From NCBI RefSeq assembly GCF_030936135.1, contig NC_082620.1:310001-374000 (forward strand): a stretch of DNA of 64,000 bases. The letters run 5' to 3'. Shown piece after piece: positions 26,501-38,904 of this stretch. Positions within the stretch are counted from its first letter, which is position 1. Each line of letters begins with the position of its first letter. The notes under the pieces are model-generated. The model did no database searches. It was not told where the DNA came from and was given only the letters and a program-made list of their open reading frames with translations. A program made the translations under genes and the position numbers. The stretch comes from Gavia stellata. Its lineage: Eukaryota > Chordata > Aves > Gaviiformes > Gaviidae.

Positions 26501-29500
26501 GATGTCAGACAGTCCACTCCAAAACGTGCGCTTGCCCCTGTGCCTTGTCTTGGATTTTCAGGGCATACAACAGGGCTCCGAAGCATATGCCTGGGCTGGA
26601 AATGGAAGTGTGCACAAGCATACCTATCGTCCTTCTCACTCGGGTCTGTGCTCCAACATGTCCCCATGTTTGCTTGCCAGCTGCTCAGAGGCAGTTATAT
26701 GACATACACGTCAGGCCCGGGAAAATTACCAGCGCAAGTGTAGTGCGCACACCGTGTCTCACAGAGCAGGGAAACGTTTGCAAGCAGCCAGAGGCGAAGT
26801 AACCGTGTACCACGAAACGTGGCTCTAAGGGTGCTTGCAGGGCATCTCGCACTATCTAAGGTGGCCTCTGAGCCTGCATGGTCCTGGCAGAGGGGTGACA
26901 GGCTGGCTGAGACTGAACAACGGCCTGGGCTGCTCACTGTTTAACCAAACTGAGTAAAGGTGTCGGCAAGAGCTTCAATACCTTAACAGACACTGGAAAA
27001 TCCACTCCGGAGCGCACACACTGAAGAGGTTAATCATTAATGTCTCCACTACAGGGTTTCAGTGCAATTTCTGAGTACTTACTACACACTGGAGGATCCA
27101 CATTGCTCGACCATGAGCTACCAATAGCTGATGGATGTTGTCCCAGGCCAAAAGGGACCACTGAGCCTAAATTCTCCTTTGCACAGCTTATGTCCTGCAG
27201 CAGATCACCTTGATTTGGCAAACAGGGCATGCAGGAAGGATGCGCCTGCAGATGTATCAGGACATGAGGACTTCAGGACCACACTGACAGTGGGACTAAG
27301 AGACCACAAGTAAGGATGAAGGAGGGTGCTTTGGTGGTCCTGCACAGAGGCAGAGCAGCTGTAACCTCTGATGAAGCTCGCAGACTGTGCCAAGAAGCTG
27401 TGCCAAGTAGTTGTGGCACACTGCGAGCAGCCAGACATGCAGCTGAACCTGGCTCATTGGGCTGGAGGTTGATCTTCCATGGCTGAAAATTGCTAGAGGA
27501 AACCTGGGGGGTCACTGCCTGTCTCCTGTGACGTTTACTTCAGTCCCTCTGAGCACTCCTAGACACATGTGATGTGGCAGCAAAACTATGGTCAAGGAAA
27601 AAACTCAGAAACTTAATAAGAAATGCAACTTGGGGAAACAGTGGTTATTTCACAGCACCCACATTTTAATGCTGGCAGGGAAAAAATGAGCAAAACCCAG
27701 AACAACACAAGCTGCCTTTAAAAATTAAATACATTGAATCCAGAATCAGAAATCAAAATGTGTTAATAATAAATGGGTGATGCTTCTGTCCGCCTGGGCT
27801 CAGGGTGCTCAGATGCTCTAACAGAGGTCCTTGGGGTCATGAATGCACAATACTCAGACACATCCAATGTTCCTGTGATGCGTTTTACTACAGGAAAAAG
27901 AAAACAAGAGAAAAGGCTGAAAATGGAGAATGAACCACGCAAAACCCTGATGGGAGCCATAGGATGATGAGGAAGTCCTCCTGAAGGAGGAGGACAAGCC
28001 TCCCGGATAAACCCCCAGCCCACTTTTCCTTGCTGACTCATGCTCTTCATCGTCCCCTGAGGTCCCAGCCTGGCAAATGACAGGAGCATCTGTCTCCATT
28101 GCTTTTTGGGACAATCGTTGGTGGCTGCATGTTGGGGCTGCTAAGGCAGAAGGGTGCTACACCATTTCAGAAACTCCCCTGGCATTTGTTTCTCTTTCAG
28201 AAAGATTCTTCTTTCCCCTCTTCCTCTGCTCAGTGAGGACACAGGTCCTCCTCTGAATCGAAACAAAACAGGCATGAAATGCTGTTAGCAAAACACTGTT
28301 TGGCCTATAGTTTGAGCTCCTAGGACTTGCTTTTCCGCAAGCCTGAGGGACAAGCGTGATGGAGGTGGAGACCAAAGGACCGAAGAACTGCCAGGACTCA
28401 TCCTGAGCATGGGGATGGAGTTGGAGCAGTTGTGGTGGATCCACACAGTGTTAGAAAGAGAGAAGACCACCTACTCCCAGCCACCCAGCCTGCCCCAGGA
28501 AGAGGGAAGACCACCTACACCTGGCAGCCCAGGAGACCATCCAAGACTGGAAAGGGCCAGCTGATCCATGCCTTTCTCCAGGGAGCTCTTCTACGTGCAG
28601 GGCCAGCACCCAGGGTGGGGAGGAGGCACCAAGCACTGCACCCAGAGTGGCCCATGCTCTCCCCCTGCATCCTGAGGGACCGTGCTCCAGTGCAGGCAGC
28701 TGGTGGCACTGGCAGGACCACCCTAGCACTAGGCAGAGCTAGGCATCATCACAGGAGCAGAGTCCAGGTCTCGGTGGATGCTGGAGGCTTCCCACGGCTG
28801 GTGCTTGGTACTGTCAGCTGGGGGGTCTCCAGGAGACAAAACTCTGCACAAAACCCTCATGTCCCCAGGGCCCAACTCTCTGCCCGGCCCTTGTGGCCAT
28901 CCCCACGCTGCAGGGATGGATCCATGACACAGCGTCACCTTGCACCACAGCAGAGGACACCGGGCCATGTAGTCCATGGTGGGTGTGCAGCTCCAGCCCA
29001 GCACTGCTGGCAGGAGCCGCTCGCTTGGGATGTGCAGGGCTGTCCGGCTCTCTCCCGGCTCGTCTGGAAGTGCCGCTGATGACCCGCCGCTGTTCCCGTC
29101 TCCTTGGTGACTGCACATGCCAGCATCCCCAGACAAAAGCTCTCCTGGCACATAATGGGAACAGAAGGGAGCACTGGGCAGCGCCATTCAGCCCTTAGGG
29201 GCTGCTTTTCGAGCCCTCACCCTAGGGCTCCAGCCCCTGCTCTTTCTGAGTCAGCCAGGACTGCAGACTCACAGATAATCCCCGTTCAAAAACCAGATGG
29301 ATATTTCAGGTATGTGTCCGTGCATGTTGCACGCATTTCTCTGGGGACCCTTCTGCGGTGCAGCAGCCCTCACAAGGCTACACATGGCCATGTCTCACTG
29401 CGCTGTGGGCTCCTAGCTGTCTTGCTTTTTTCTCTCCTCTGCATGTAAATGCAAGATTTAGGGCAACGGGAGGTTGTTGAGAGCAATCCTGGACTCTTCC

Positions 29501-30097
29501 ATCCCGGTACTGACTGCCCAGCCTGCTCGTGCATTGCTCTCATGCTGCATGCTGAAAGTGTGTTGTGCTTTGCATGGTGTTTGTGTGGTTTGCATTTGAT
29601 GCGTATGCCTGCTACGTGCCTTGCGTACTAATTCATGCGAGCCTCTGACTCACGTCATGTGAGACACATGGCTACATATGTGACAAGGATGGGGCTTGCA
29701 GCTTGTCTCACAGCCTCACATAGGCTGAGATCACAGCTCATCTTCCCAGCATGGACTGCAAAATGGGGACTGAAACCCACATACCTCTCCAACGAGGCTG
29801 GTAGGACAGGGTATGCGACACATGTCTGTTCCTCCCTGTGGGGAAACTGAGGCATTCAGGGGGGGTCACTGATTTGTCCTCAGTCTCTCCCAGGAGCCAG
29901 TAGTGGAAGAAAAAAAAGGTCTGTCTTTTCTTTCTCTTGCAAAAGATAGAAAACCTCTGGGGAGGAGAGCAGGGCTATGTGGGGCTCTCCCAGACCCACG
30001 TTATCACATCTTCAGTGCGGGTTTGGGGGTTTTGCCGACAGCCCGGTCCCGCATCACAGCAGAGAGGATCCACAGCATGGCACCACTCTGGGACCAT

Positions 30098-30141
30098 GGG
30101 GGAGCCTCCATGCACGGGGGAGCCTCCATGCACGGGGGAGC
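30098..30141. repeat. 18-base tandem repeat, about 2.4 copies
   Basis: The unit GGGGGAGCCTCCATGCAC is repeated exactly at 30098-30115 and 30116-30133, followed by a partial third copy. Perfect identity suggests recent duplication by slippage. No gene is associated. Confidence 0.9.
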
Positions 30142-33019
30142 AAAGCCGAGCTCATTGAGATGCATCCTCCAAGGGGTTAAGGACATGTGGTGGGACAGGC
30201 AGGACCAAGCCGTGCTCCCACTAGGCTCTCCTGCATCCCCTTCTGCTGCGGCTCCACGCAAGGGCGGAGGCCGAAGGAGATGCTGCTTGGCTGTCGGCAG
30301 GCGCAGGGCGGCAGGAGGGCGGGAGGCAGTGGGAAGCGGAGCGGAAGGAGCCGAGCCCGACGTCGAGGAGAGCTGTGCCTGGAGCTGAATGCTGGCCAGG
30401 CTTCCCATCCCCGCACATCCCCATGGAAACCTTGGCCCCGCTGCCTCGCCTCGCACCCGCGCCAGATTGTAGGTCACCGATGGCCGCACTGGTCCAAGCG
30501 GCCTCCCACGGGGCAAAGTGGCTCTCCGCCACGCAGGGCCATGGGCCGGGGCTGCAAAAGCTGCAAAGGAGCGAGGGATTGAGCCCTTCCCACCCCCCCT
30601 GCTCACATGCACTCCACTCCACAGGGTTAGGGATGCCTGAGCATCCTTTCCTCTGGCAGTGTCCCCGCATCCTCAGTCCAGCCCCAGGGTTGAGTGGGGT
30701 GCCCCGCCACGGGGTGCTGCAGCAGCAGAATCGCCACACCCCACAACCCGGCTCTGCTGGTCCTTCCCCCCCTGCGCTCCCTCCCCAGCACGAGTCCCCT
30801 GAATGCTCCATTTGAAGCTAATTCCGGCTGAAATCTGGTTTGCTTTCCAACGTTGCTGCTTTAAATTGGAGAGATTGACCTTGTAGCAGGAGGTGACATG
30901 CAGATGCACATCAGCAGCCCGTCAGAGCGGGCGGCGGGGGCTGGGGGGTTGCAGAGCCGCCTCGGGGACAGGCCAACTATTTTATGAGTAATTTAATATC
31001 TGGAACACAGACTTTTCATTCCCAGAGATCTGCTGGGGAAAGAAAGAGCCTTTCTGCAGCCCCGCAAAGGCTGTTCCTCATAAGGAGACAGAGCAGAAAA
31101 AAAAGGGCTGGGACTTAACCCCTTGGTGGCCAGCCCAGAGCAGAGCCTCCGCACCTCCCAGTCCCTGCAGAGGGGCCAGGAAAAGCAGGAATTCCCTGTG
31201 CAGCTCAAAGTGGGAGACAAGCCAGTCTCTGTTGCTCCCGGGGAAAGAAGCAATTGCTCCTTCCCATTCAAATTCAAATCCAAGTCTGAGTGAGGATGGG
31301 GGAAACAAACTTATCAGAAGCCCTGAGGTTAGGTTTGGGATAGGAGGTGGTGTTTGAACTCTGTTCCCTGTCTCAGACTCGTTCCTGCTGCATCAAATTC
31401 AGTGAGTCCCACTGAGGTTGCAACCCGTCCCGTCCTCCAGTAGAGCCAGTGCACCCAGGGGATCCATGCGGGGAGCTCCTGCCCTGCTGACAGTGAAGCA
31501 ACTGCGTGTGGCCTCAGTCTCCATCTCACCGGAGTTGGTCCTGCTGTGTCCCATCGGTGTCTGCAACCCTCACAGCAAGCACAGTCCAGTGCACTGCCAC
31601 AGCAACACCTCTGCCCAGAGCATACCAGCATCGTGGCACAGCACTGAACCCGTGCAGGGTCACCTAATGCTTGATATTATGGTTTGGGGAAGGGGAGGAA
31701 AAGAAAAACACTGAAAAAATGCAGCATCTCACTACACAGCCCTGCCCAAGGGCAGAGGAGACGGTGGAGAGCAGCCGCCAGCTTGGCAGCAGCAATTGTG
31801 CCTTGGTGCTGGGAGGCTGAAGGGAAGGAAACGCTCGCGCTGTTCAGGAGGGAGCTGCTGGCAGGGGAAAAGCATCCCTGCATCTAGGAGCAATGTCATG
31901 AGCTATGTGGGAGAACGGCTGTTAGGCAGGGCTGGCATGGGAGGCTGCAGTACGCGGCCTCCAGAAGACCCTACCAGGCAGCGTGGCTGTGGCTGTATGA
32001 CGTTGCCAGCAAGGACTGAGGCCAACCAAGGGTGGTTTGGGAAGGGCTTTTCCATGGGTAGCAGGTACTGGGAACTGACTGGGGTCAGTGCAAATGGATC
32101 AACACCTTTGCAAGTGTCATGATGTTTGCTACTGATGTTAGACCAGACTGCGGGACTGACATTCCTGGCTCAATCTTACTGACAGACAGCATGACCGTGC
32201 TTTGATGTCTCCAGTTCAGCTTCGCTTTCCATGAACATTGATAGGCACCTAGCATGCTCCACTACATCAGATCCTGCCATAGTCCTGCTTATGCCTGGAC
32301 TGCAGCTTTGGCACAGAGAAAACCCCCAAAACACCAGCTAGATGATGCAGGGGAAACCTCCATGTGATATTCTTGCTGATCCCTGTTGCTATGTACCTTG
32401 AAATAGGAAGATTTTCTTTTAAAATACTGATAGCTCTCTACCAGTGTCTTTGCACATCAGTGGATTTGCTCCAATTGAGCTTTGGACCAAACCAGTGCCT
32501 GGCTGCAGGAAGTCCCCAGAAAGTGACCATAACACTTGCTACTTTTTGGTGTCACTGGACACCTTCACCTGGTATGTGACGGGGCAGGGTGACTGGGTGA
32601 CACGGCTGTGCTCCTAGTCAGCTCTCTGTCCTGCTTAGCTCATGGAATCCCTGAGACCTCCAGCACTGAGAGACCAAAGCACCCCACGGCTGCTTAGCTG
32701 CAGCTTGGCAAACACTTACAACCCTAAAATTCCTGCTCAGAAGTCACCCCGAAACACCACCCGCCTCAACTTCTACCAGAGCATCTGCTGAGCATCTGGT
32801 GGCCTCTGTGTGGGCACATCCCAGACCTTGGTGGAGGCCTGACTCCACAGCCGAGGGTCACAGCACCATCTGTAAAGCTCTATGGCTTAGCTCTGGCTTG
32901 AGCATGAGGAGGTACTGATGCTCTGGTTTCACCTGTGGTGCCATTAAAATAAAAAGAAGACTCAAAAGGGAGAGAAGAGGAGCAGAACATGCGTGTCAGG
33001 GCAGATCTGCAGAGACCAC

Positions 33020-33310
33020 CCACAAAGCAGAGCGAGTGTGCACAGAGCGGGGTGAGTGTGCAGTGTGAGTGCACACAGAGCAGCAAGTATGTGCAGAGTG
33101 GTGTGAGCGTGCACAGTGCGCGTGTGCACAGAGCAGCAAGTATGTGCACAGAGCAGGGTGAGTGTGCATGTATGGACAGTGCGAGCATGCACAGAGCAGC
33201 AAGTACATGCACAGAGCAGGGTGAGTGTGCACGAGTGCTCAGTGCAAGCGTGCACAGACTGGTGTGAGCGAGCACAAAGACAGTGTGTGCAGAGAGTGTG
33301 CACTGAGCAC
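33020..33310. repeat. Degenerate GT/GCACAGAGC-type minisatellite
   Basis: About 290 bases consist of irregular copies of units built from the words GAGTGTGCA, CACAGAGCAGCAAGTA and GTGCACAGAGCAGGGTG. Higher-order units of roughly 40-70 bases recur (compare 33076-33092, 33133-33150 and 33196-33212). The copies differ by substitutions and small indels, so the array is old. Cysteine- and histidine-rich open frames on the minus strand here arise from the repeat and are not genes. Confidence 0.85.
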
Positions 33311-34429
33311 TGGAACAGCTCTGTCAGGTCCTGGGTGAGAACAAAACCTGCAAATCTATCTAGTGGGTGCAGATGTGGCCAGGTTAAATTTTGGTGGGTG
33401 ACAGGCACTCATGGGTAAGATTTAAAGAATTAATTGAAGATGCAAATTGGTCCTTTCACTGAAACACAGTGAAGGAGGAACTTCCCCTGTCCAGCAACCC
33501 CACCACCAGGTTGCATCTGACCCTGCAACAGGTTTCTCTCCCACTCTCCTGTTAATGGTTGTGTTGTTCCAAGATTGCTTTGTTTTGCATGGAATAATGA
33601 ATTAGGTACCACAGTGCAGGGCAGGGGAGGTTTGAGAGCAGGGCTGCAGCAGTCTTGCCTTTCCTGGGTAACACCAAGCAGGCAATGTGTGACTGGCAGC
33701 GCAGCACCAAGCTACCCAGATTGGTTTTAATTTTTCTTGCTGTGGCCCTGAGCACCACTGAGGACCTTGCAGAGGAATTGCTGCCATAGGGCAACAATCC
33801 AGGCTTCTGCTGTGGATGGTGCTGTGGGAGGGGGCTTCTGCGCTTTGGCTGTGGCCTCAGTGAGTGCTATAAGAGCTTGAGAGGAGGAGGTCCTCTCCAG
33901 CTGCCCTAGGGTGGAGGCCCGGGGCTTTAGGGCTTCCTGCAGGGTCAGAAACACACTGCCTGCACTGAGCAGCCCTGGAAGAACTGAACGGCGATGTTGC
34001 ATGGACCACCACCCGCCCCAGCCGCTCGTGGCCCTCTGGCCCCTCTTTCTTATCCATTTTGGATACCTGAGGCGTGTGCTGCTCCATGGCCCGTGTAGTG
34101 GCAGGTTCAGGGGAGCAGACAACTGCCGTCCCATGGAGATAATGCCTGAGGTGGCATTGCTGGGTGCTGCTGGCTGAGACCCACGGGAGGAAGCAGTGCC
34201 CTGTGCACCTCTGTTTTCTGGCTGCGTAAGCACAGTGAGCTGCACTTTAGAGACGGTTGGTACCTGCACTGCCCGCTGACTCTCTCCAGGTACAGCCAAG
34301 ACCCCAGAAACCCTTTGGCTTATGCTGGTGTTAGGTCAGACATTAGTTTGAAAAATAAAACCAGCTCCACTCCAGAGGGGTCCTGACAAAGACCTTTTCA
34401 AAAGTCTGAAATGATTATATCAATTACTC

Positions 34430-34700
34430 AGAAAGGCAGAAAGCTTCAACTTGCTGTCCACCAGCATCCCAGATCCCTTCCTGCAAAGCTTCCTCCTGCC
34501 CCCCGCCTGTCCTATTGTGTGGGGTTACCCCATGCCAGAGGAAGGACTTTGCATTTGTCGCCATTAAATGTTAGTAGGTTCCTGCCAGCTCATTTCTCCA
34601 GCCTGTCAAGGCTCTTTGAATGGCAGCCCTGTCCTCCAGCATATTGACTGCTCCTTGGTTTGGTGTCTCCTGCAGACCTACTGAGGGTTCAGGAGACTTA
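34430..34700 (-). mobile_element. CR1 LINE fragment (reverse transcriptase part, antisense)
   Basis: The plus strand matches the reverse complement of the CR1 segment after the catalytic aspartates. Diagnostic stretches are the words near 34548-34560 (less precisely 34540-34600) and the decayed catalytic region at 34655-34680. No CR1 3' end is present, so it is an internal piece. Confidence 0.5.
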
Positions 34701-36271
34701 GCTGGTGTACGCTGCTTGAGCTCTTTTTGTGGGGGTCAAATACCTCATCTTTTTCTCCATCAGCCCTGCTGACCCCATTTTATTTGGGATGTTGTGTCCT
34801 CAGCTGCAAAATGGCATGAATGTTGCAGCTACATTTTAAAAGCAGCCCAGCACTCCTGCACAGGGAGAGCTTTGGGATGCAACACAGAACATCTGTGCCC
34901 CAACTTTCTGATAGGAGGTAGAGATCTGGGGGCACGGGGTGACTGCATTCCTGGGGACAGGAGCCACAGATTTTGCTGGGGGAAGAACCAAGCGGTGAGG
35001 TGGCAAGGAGAAAGCATTAACGCAGGGCTGCAAGAGGCGGCACTAATCCTGCCCGGTGCCTCCTCCCAGACCTTACGGGCAAGGCAGAGCTGAGCCTCAG
35101 ACTTCTGCCCGGTCCCTGCAAGCTTCACCCTCCCAGCCTGTGGGACGAGGATGCTCCCGCCGGCGCGTGCGGGCTGGTCCAGCCTCCAGTGCCACCTGCC
35201 GGCAAATGGTCCCGGAGAGATGCTGGAGCCTTCGCCCTGGCCGCACCAGTGCCAGGCAAGGCTGGGATGCATCCTCCGGCGCTGGGACAGGGAGACCTGT
35301 GCAGCTCCGTGTTGTGTGTGCGGCCCTGGACCCATAAGCAGCCCCCGAGAGCTCAGTAACGATGCTTCATAAAAGCCAGCCCATATCCCACTCCTCCCCC
35401 AAGACCCTTTATCCAGCCAGCCCCTTTCAAATCCCACATCCCCACAAAAACTCTCCTGCATCCTGAGCACCCCGTGTACACCCTCATGGCTTCACACCCC
35501 ACAGGTCTTGGTACCAGCTGCCACGGCTGGGCTGGGGACTGTAGGCAAACCCCCACCCAGGTAGAATGCTGGATTGTCACCTGCCCCGGGGACAGGGACA
35601 TCCTTGGGCTCCTCGGCTCTTATTGGTCTGGAGCTCCTTGGGTCCTTGGATGTCCAGGAGGGCTTGGCTGTGCTGTAGGACTTGCACATGTCAGTCCTCT
35701 TCTGGGGTTATGGGGCTGGTCTGGACCCTGACCAGCTGCACCAGGGGATAGCCATGTACCCCACACCTCTTCCATCATGGCATCAAGCTCTGGCTTCCCC
35801 ACGTTCACCTGGCTCATCTTGCCACCAGCTTTGACAAGCTTCTGTGGTTATTATTGTCACCACCACCCCAAAAAAAGACTAAGAGAGGTTGGTGTCCCCA
35901 GATCCTACCAGCCTCAGGGCTCTGCAGTACAGCACCATCTGCAGCATCTCCCCATCTACCACCAGTACCCAGTGGCCCTGCTTTTCCCACTATGTTGTGT
36001 ATCCCACCACCCGCTAGAGACCAGGCTTCCTCTCCGTGTTTTGCTAACCCTGGGCTGGGACTTTCTCTAGGTGGCTCTGGAAGGAGATACTCAGTGTGGG
36101 CCGCAGCAGGAATGCATGAATTGCCTGGCTCTGCTCAGCAGTAACAAGATACTAATGAGCCCAGGCTGCACCCAGGGGTGCCGGAGGAAATGCCCTGGGT
36201 ATCTGAGCATTACTCGTGGGGAAAGCGCCAAATCCTAGGCAGGAAGGAACCAGCAGCACAAGGAGCTGTCA

Positions 36272-36277
36272 TTTAAT
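36272..36277 (-). terminator. C1QB: Probable C1QB poly(A) signal (ATTAAA)
   Basis: The minus strand reads ATTAAA 130 bases after the C1QB stop codon. This is the second most common poly(A) signal variant, and no AATAAA is closer. It implies a short 3'UTR of roughly 150 bases. Confidence 0.5.
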
Positions 36278-36406
36278 GTGCACAACTGGCAGCAATGGGC
36301 TTAGGGCACCAAATCTGGAGCAAAGAGTCATTTCCAGGGGAGTCCTCAGCCCTGCAGGGGCCAGCCAACGGCAGGGGAAGGGCTGCAGAGAAACACCGTC
36401 GGTGGG

Positions 36407-37495
36407 CTAAGCCTCGGGGAAGATCAGGAAGCCAGAGAAGATGCTGTCGGACCCTTCAATCCCCACCAGGGAGTTCTTCTCCGTTGGCTCCAGCCAGACG
36501 GACTCGTTCGCTGCCATCTTGAGGACCACACCACCCGTGGTGACCTGGTAGCTGCTGTGCACATAGTCACAGAAGGTCACTACCTTCTCTCCCCTGCTGC
36601 CACCCCGGCCCTTTTTCACACTGAGGCACAGGTTACCCCTGGAGGTGACGTGGTAGGTGAAGTAGTAGATGCCCGGAACCCGGCAGATGAAGCGGCCATA
36701 CCGGTTCTCGTAGTGGCCCTTCTCGTTGGTGATGATGCGGTCGAAGCGGATGGGCTGCTCCCGGCGTGGGTAGGAGCTGACAGTCCTAGCAGCAGAGAAG
36801 GCGGACTTGAGGGTGGTCTTGTAGTCTCCGGAGTCCCCCTGAGGGCCAGGGAGTCCCATGGGACCTGGTAGTCCCTTTGAACCCGGGGGGCCCCGAGGGC
36901 CAATCTTCCCAGGGTGCCCCGGCACTCCTGGGTCTCCCTTCTCCCCCATGTCTCCTTCGTGCTCCACCTGGCCAGGGGGCCCTAGAAAGTAGGAGGAAGA
37001 GTCATTGTGGTCGCAGTCGAGCCCCGCGGGTCTGCAGAGGGGGCACTGGGAAGGAAACCGCTGGTACCTGTGCTGGGGCGTGGATCAACAGAGATCCCTG
37101 CCCACCTGGCAGGCGTGACACCCCTTGCTCTTGTGCACCCTCCCTCCCCAGGTTCCTTGGGGTGCTCCGATCTGTCCAGCCCTTTCTGTCCCCAGGCATC
37201 ACCCCCACTTGATAACACCCCAAAGGGACTGCTGGAAAATGGATTGCTTTCCCAGGACCATGTGCCTGGCACTGCCTTTGCCTGCTCTCGGTCTTCACAA
37301 GGCGACATTTTCCCCACCTGCAGCCTCCTCCTTACCTCGTTCACCCTTTAGGCCATTCTCCCCATCTCTGCCGTTGCTGCCAGGCTGTCCTGGTGACCCT
37401 GGGATGCCTGGGATGGTGCCATAGGTCTTGCAGAGTGTGGCACTTGCAAGCTGCCCACCAGCCAGGCAGATCAGGATTGCCCACACGGTCTGCAT
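36407..37495 (-). CDS. C1QB: Complement C1q subunit B
   Basis: This is one of three chains of secreted C1q, which recognises antibody complexes and activates C1r/C1s. Coding exons are 37495-37336 and 36981-36407, a phase-1 intron splits Gly54, and the product is 244 aa (TAG stop). Residues 1-19 form a signal peptide. Cys22 is the expected partner of C1qA. Collagen repeats run to about residue 105, followed by the gC1q domain. It is assigned to B by the Gly-Asp-Tyr-Lys junction, the Pro-Arg-Arg-Glu-Gln-Pro-Ile-Arg-Phe segment and the ending [10 protein letters not shown]. The IgG-contact arginines (126, 127, 132, 147), the calcium-site Asp192, Tyr193 and Gln199, and the C1r/C1s-binding Lys79 are kept. 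Oddities: Glu60 replaces a collagen glycine, and Asn212-Glu-Ser is a possible glycosylation site. The start is the ATG just after an acceptor; a GTG four codons upstream falls in the acceptor tract. Confidence 0.95.
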
Positions 37496-38730
37496 CTGCT
37501 GGAGCACAGAAGGATGTCAAGGGGCTTGCCTTGGGCAGTGGGAGGGATGGGGAAGGCAGTCTGTGCTGCTCTGGAGGATGATGACTAGAAGAACATCTGG
37601 ATAATGCCATCAGGGAGGAAAAACATCCTGCTGCAGAGCCAAATCCACTTTCCTGATGGCCTCGGAGGGACCAGCCCCTTTGGGCATGGGAGGGCTTGTC
37701 AGTCTCTTCTCAGTCTTAAATTACCAGTTCGCAAGTCCCCAGAGCCACTTGAGTGTCTGGGGACAGGTTAGCCTGTCCCAGAGGTCTGATGTCCAGCCTG
37801 GCCGTGCTGCTGCCACAGGCATGTGCTGCAGGTCTCTCCTGCTCTGAGTCCCCACTGCTCCCTCAGAGCAGAAATTCTCCGTCCCATCTTAGGATCACAC
37901 CTGCAGGGTAAAATCCTTCCCCAGGCCAGAGCAGTTTCATCATCTGCAAGGGGATAGCTCTTTCTTTCCACCAGCATATCTGAGGGACAGCTTTAGTCCT
38001 TGCAGATGGCAATGAACTTCCCAAACCTGCCCTCCTAAACCCTGCAGGTTCCTGCTGTGTCCTACCACACGCCTGCTTCATCCCGGGGGCATTTCTGTGT
38101 CTAACCAGCCTTACTGGGACAGTCATCTGGGCTTCCAGTCCCTGGGGTCCCATCTTCCTTCTGCCCTCCCTGCATGCCACAGCTCAGCTCCTTCCCCAAC
38201 TCCTGGTGCAGGTGCATGTGTGGTAAGCACTGGGCATTTGGGGGCTGTATCTGGACATCACATCACCCCAGCCACACTCTGTGGCCTCAGGTGGATTTTC
38301 CCAGCACTGACACTCTGATGTCAGAAGTCGATGAGTTGGATCCTCCAGCCACAGTAGCTCTGATTCGGATGCGGCAGGTACAAGGACCGATCCGCAGGCT
38401 TCCAGTCTAGGTCCAGGCAGATGACAAGAGCATCTCAGGGCAAGAGAGCACACCCAGCACACCTTTCAGACTGGTGCTCAGTCCCTGATCACCCCTCTGG
38501 GCCTTTGCCATCTCCCCTTTCCATCTCCCCCTTCCCCCAGGTGGAGCAGGAGGGGTTGGGGTCCCATCAGGGATCTCCACCATCCCCAGCCCAGCAGCCC
38601 CCTCCCTCTTCCGCCACAGCAAAGTGCCAGTGATGCAGGGTGTGACTGTCACCCTGGTGCTGCCATTCCCCGCATGCTCCTACCTGCAGCAGGGATCTGG
38701 GGCTCAACCTTGCTAATAACTTTCTCTTAC
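37496..38730 (-). other. C1QB: Probable C1QB 5'UTR intron
   Basis: The acceptor lies at the ATG: the minus strand reads a pyrimidine-rich tract then CTCCAGCAG before ATG at 37495. A good donor (AAG then GTAAGAG) starts at 38730. Human C1Q genes likewise have a non-coding first exon. Nothing else is recognisable in the intron. Confidence 0.55.
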
Positions 38731-38830
38731 CTTGAGCTTCTTGTTGCACGATGGGGAGATGGAGCAGGACACACCAGCGTCCTGCTTGGAAATGACCGTG
38801 AGGCAAAGCAGAAGTTTGCTGGAAGGGTTA
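38731..38830 (-). other. C1QB: Predicted C1QB non-coding exon 1
   Basis: The 3' end is set by the donor at 38730-38729. The 5' end is estimated as 25-30 bases downstream of the TATA-like word at 38865-38854, so it is uncertain. RNA data are needed to fix it. Confidence 0.45.
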
Positions 38831-38853
38831 TTGTGAAAGGATCTGGGCCACAT

Positions 38854-38904
38854 CCCTTTTTTATCTTTAGCTCCTGCCCTTTCTTCAGTGGCACTTTCAT
38901 ATCC
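38854..38904 (-). promoter_or_regulatory. C1QB: C1QB proximal promoter: ETS/IRF composite-like site and TATA-like box
   Basis: On the minus strand, GGATATGAAA (38904-38895) fits the ETS/IRF composite pattern GGA(A/T)NNGAAA, and GATAAAAAAGGG (38865-38854) is TATA-like. Human C1Q genes are known to be driven in macrophages and dendritic cells by PU.1 with IRF8, which bind such sites. The GAAA core is 167 bases above the exon 1 donor, close to the spacing at C1QC (181) and C1QA (153). Confidence 0.45.

Larger units (their letters stand above)
9761..36259. other. Gene-free spacer between EPHB2 and C1QB
   Basis: I see no recognisable coding exon, RNA gene or intact mobile element in these 26.5 kb. 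Open frames are short, overlap on both strands and have no family resemblance. Within it I can name CR1 remnants (17.1-17.5 and 34.4-34.7 kb), an AT-rich block (14.1-15.3 kb), an 18-base tandem repeat (30.1 kb), a degenerate minisatellite (33.0-33.3 kb) and a CpG-enriched patch with a TATA-like word (25.9-26.3 kb). Distal EPHB2 or C1Q control elements could lie here, but none can be proved from a single sequence. Confidence 0.6.

Noticed and set aside
28432-29079. 215-codon plus-strand open frame, with a 152-codon frame opposite
   Set aside because: It resembles no family, has no splice or promoter context, and is of a size expected by chance in a 64 kb GC-rich window.
32880-33408. Cys/His-rich minus-strand frames resembling a keratin-associated protein
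   Set aside because: They are translations of a degenerate minisatellite, with no start context or conserved ends.
37493-37507. Alternative C1QB start four codons upstream
   Set aside because: The codon is GTG and lies in the pyrimidine/AG stretch of the splice acceptor.
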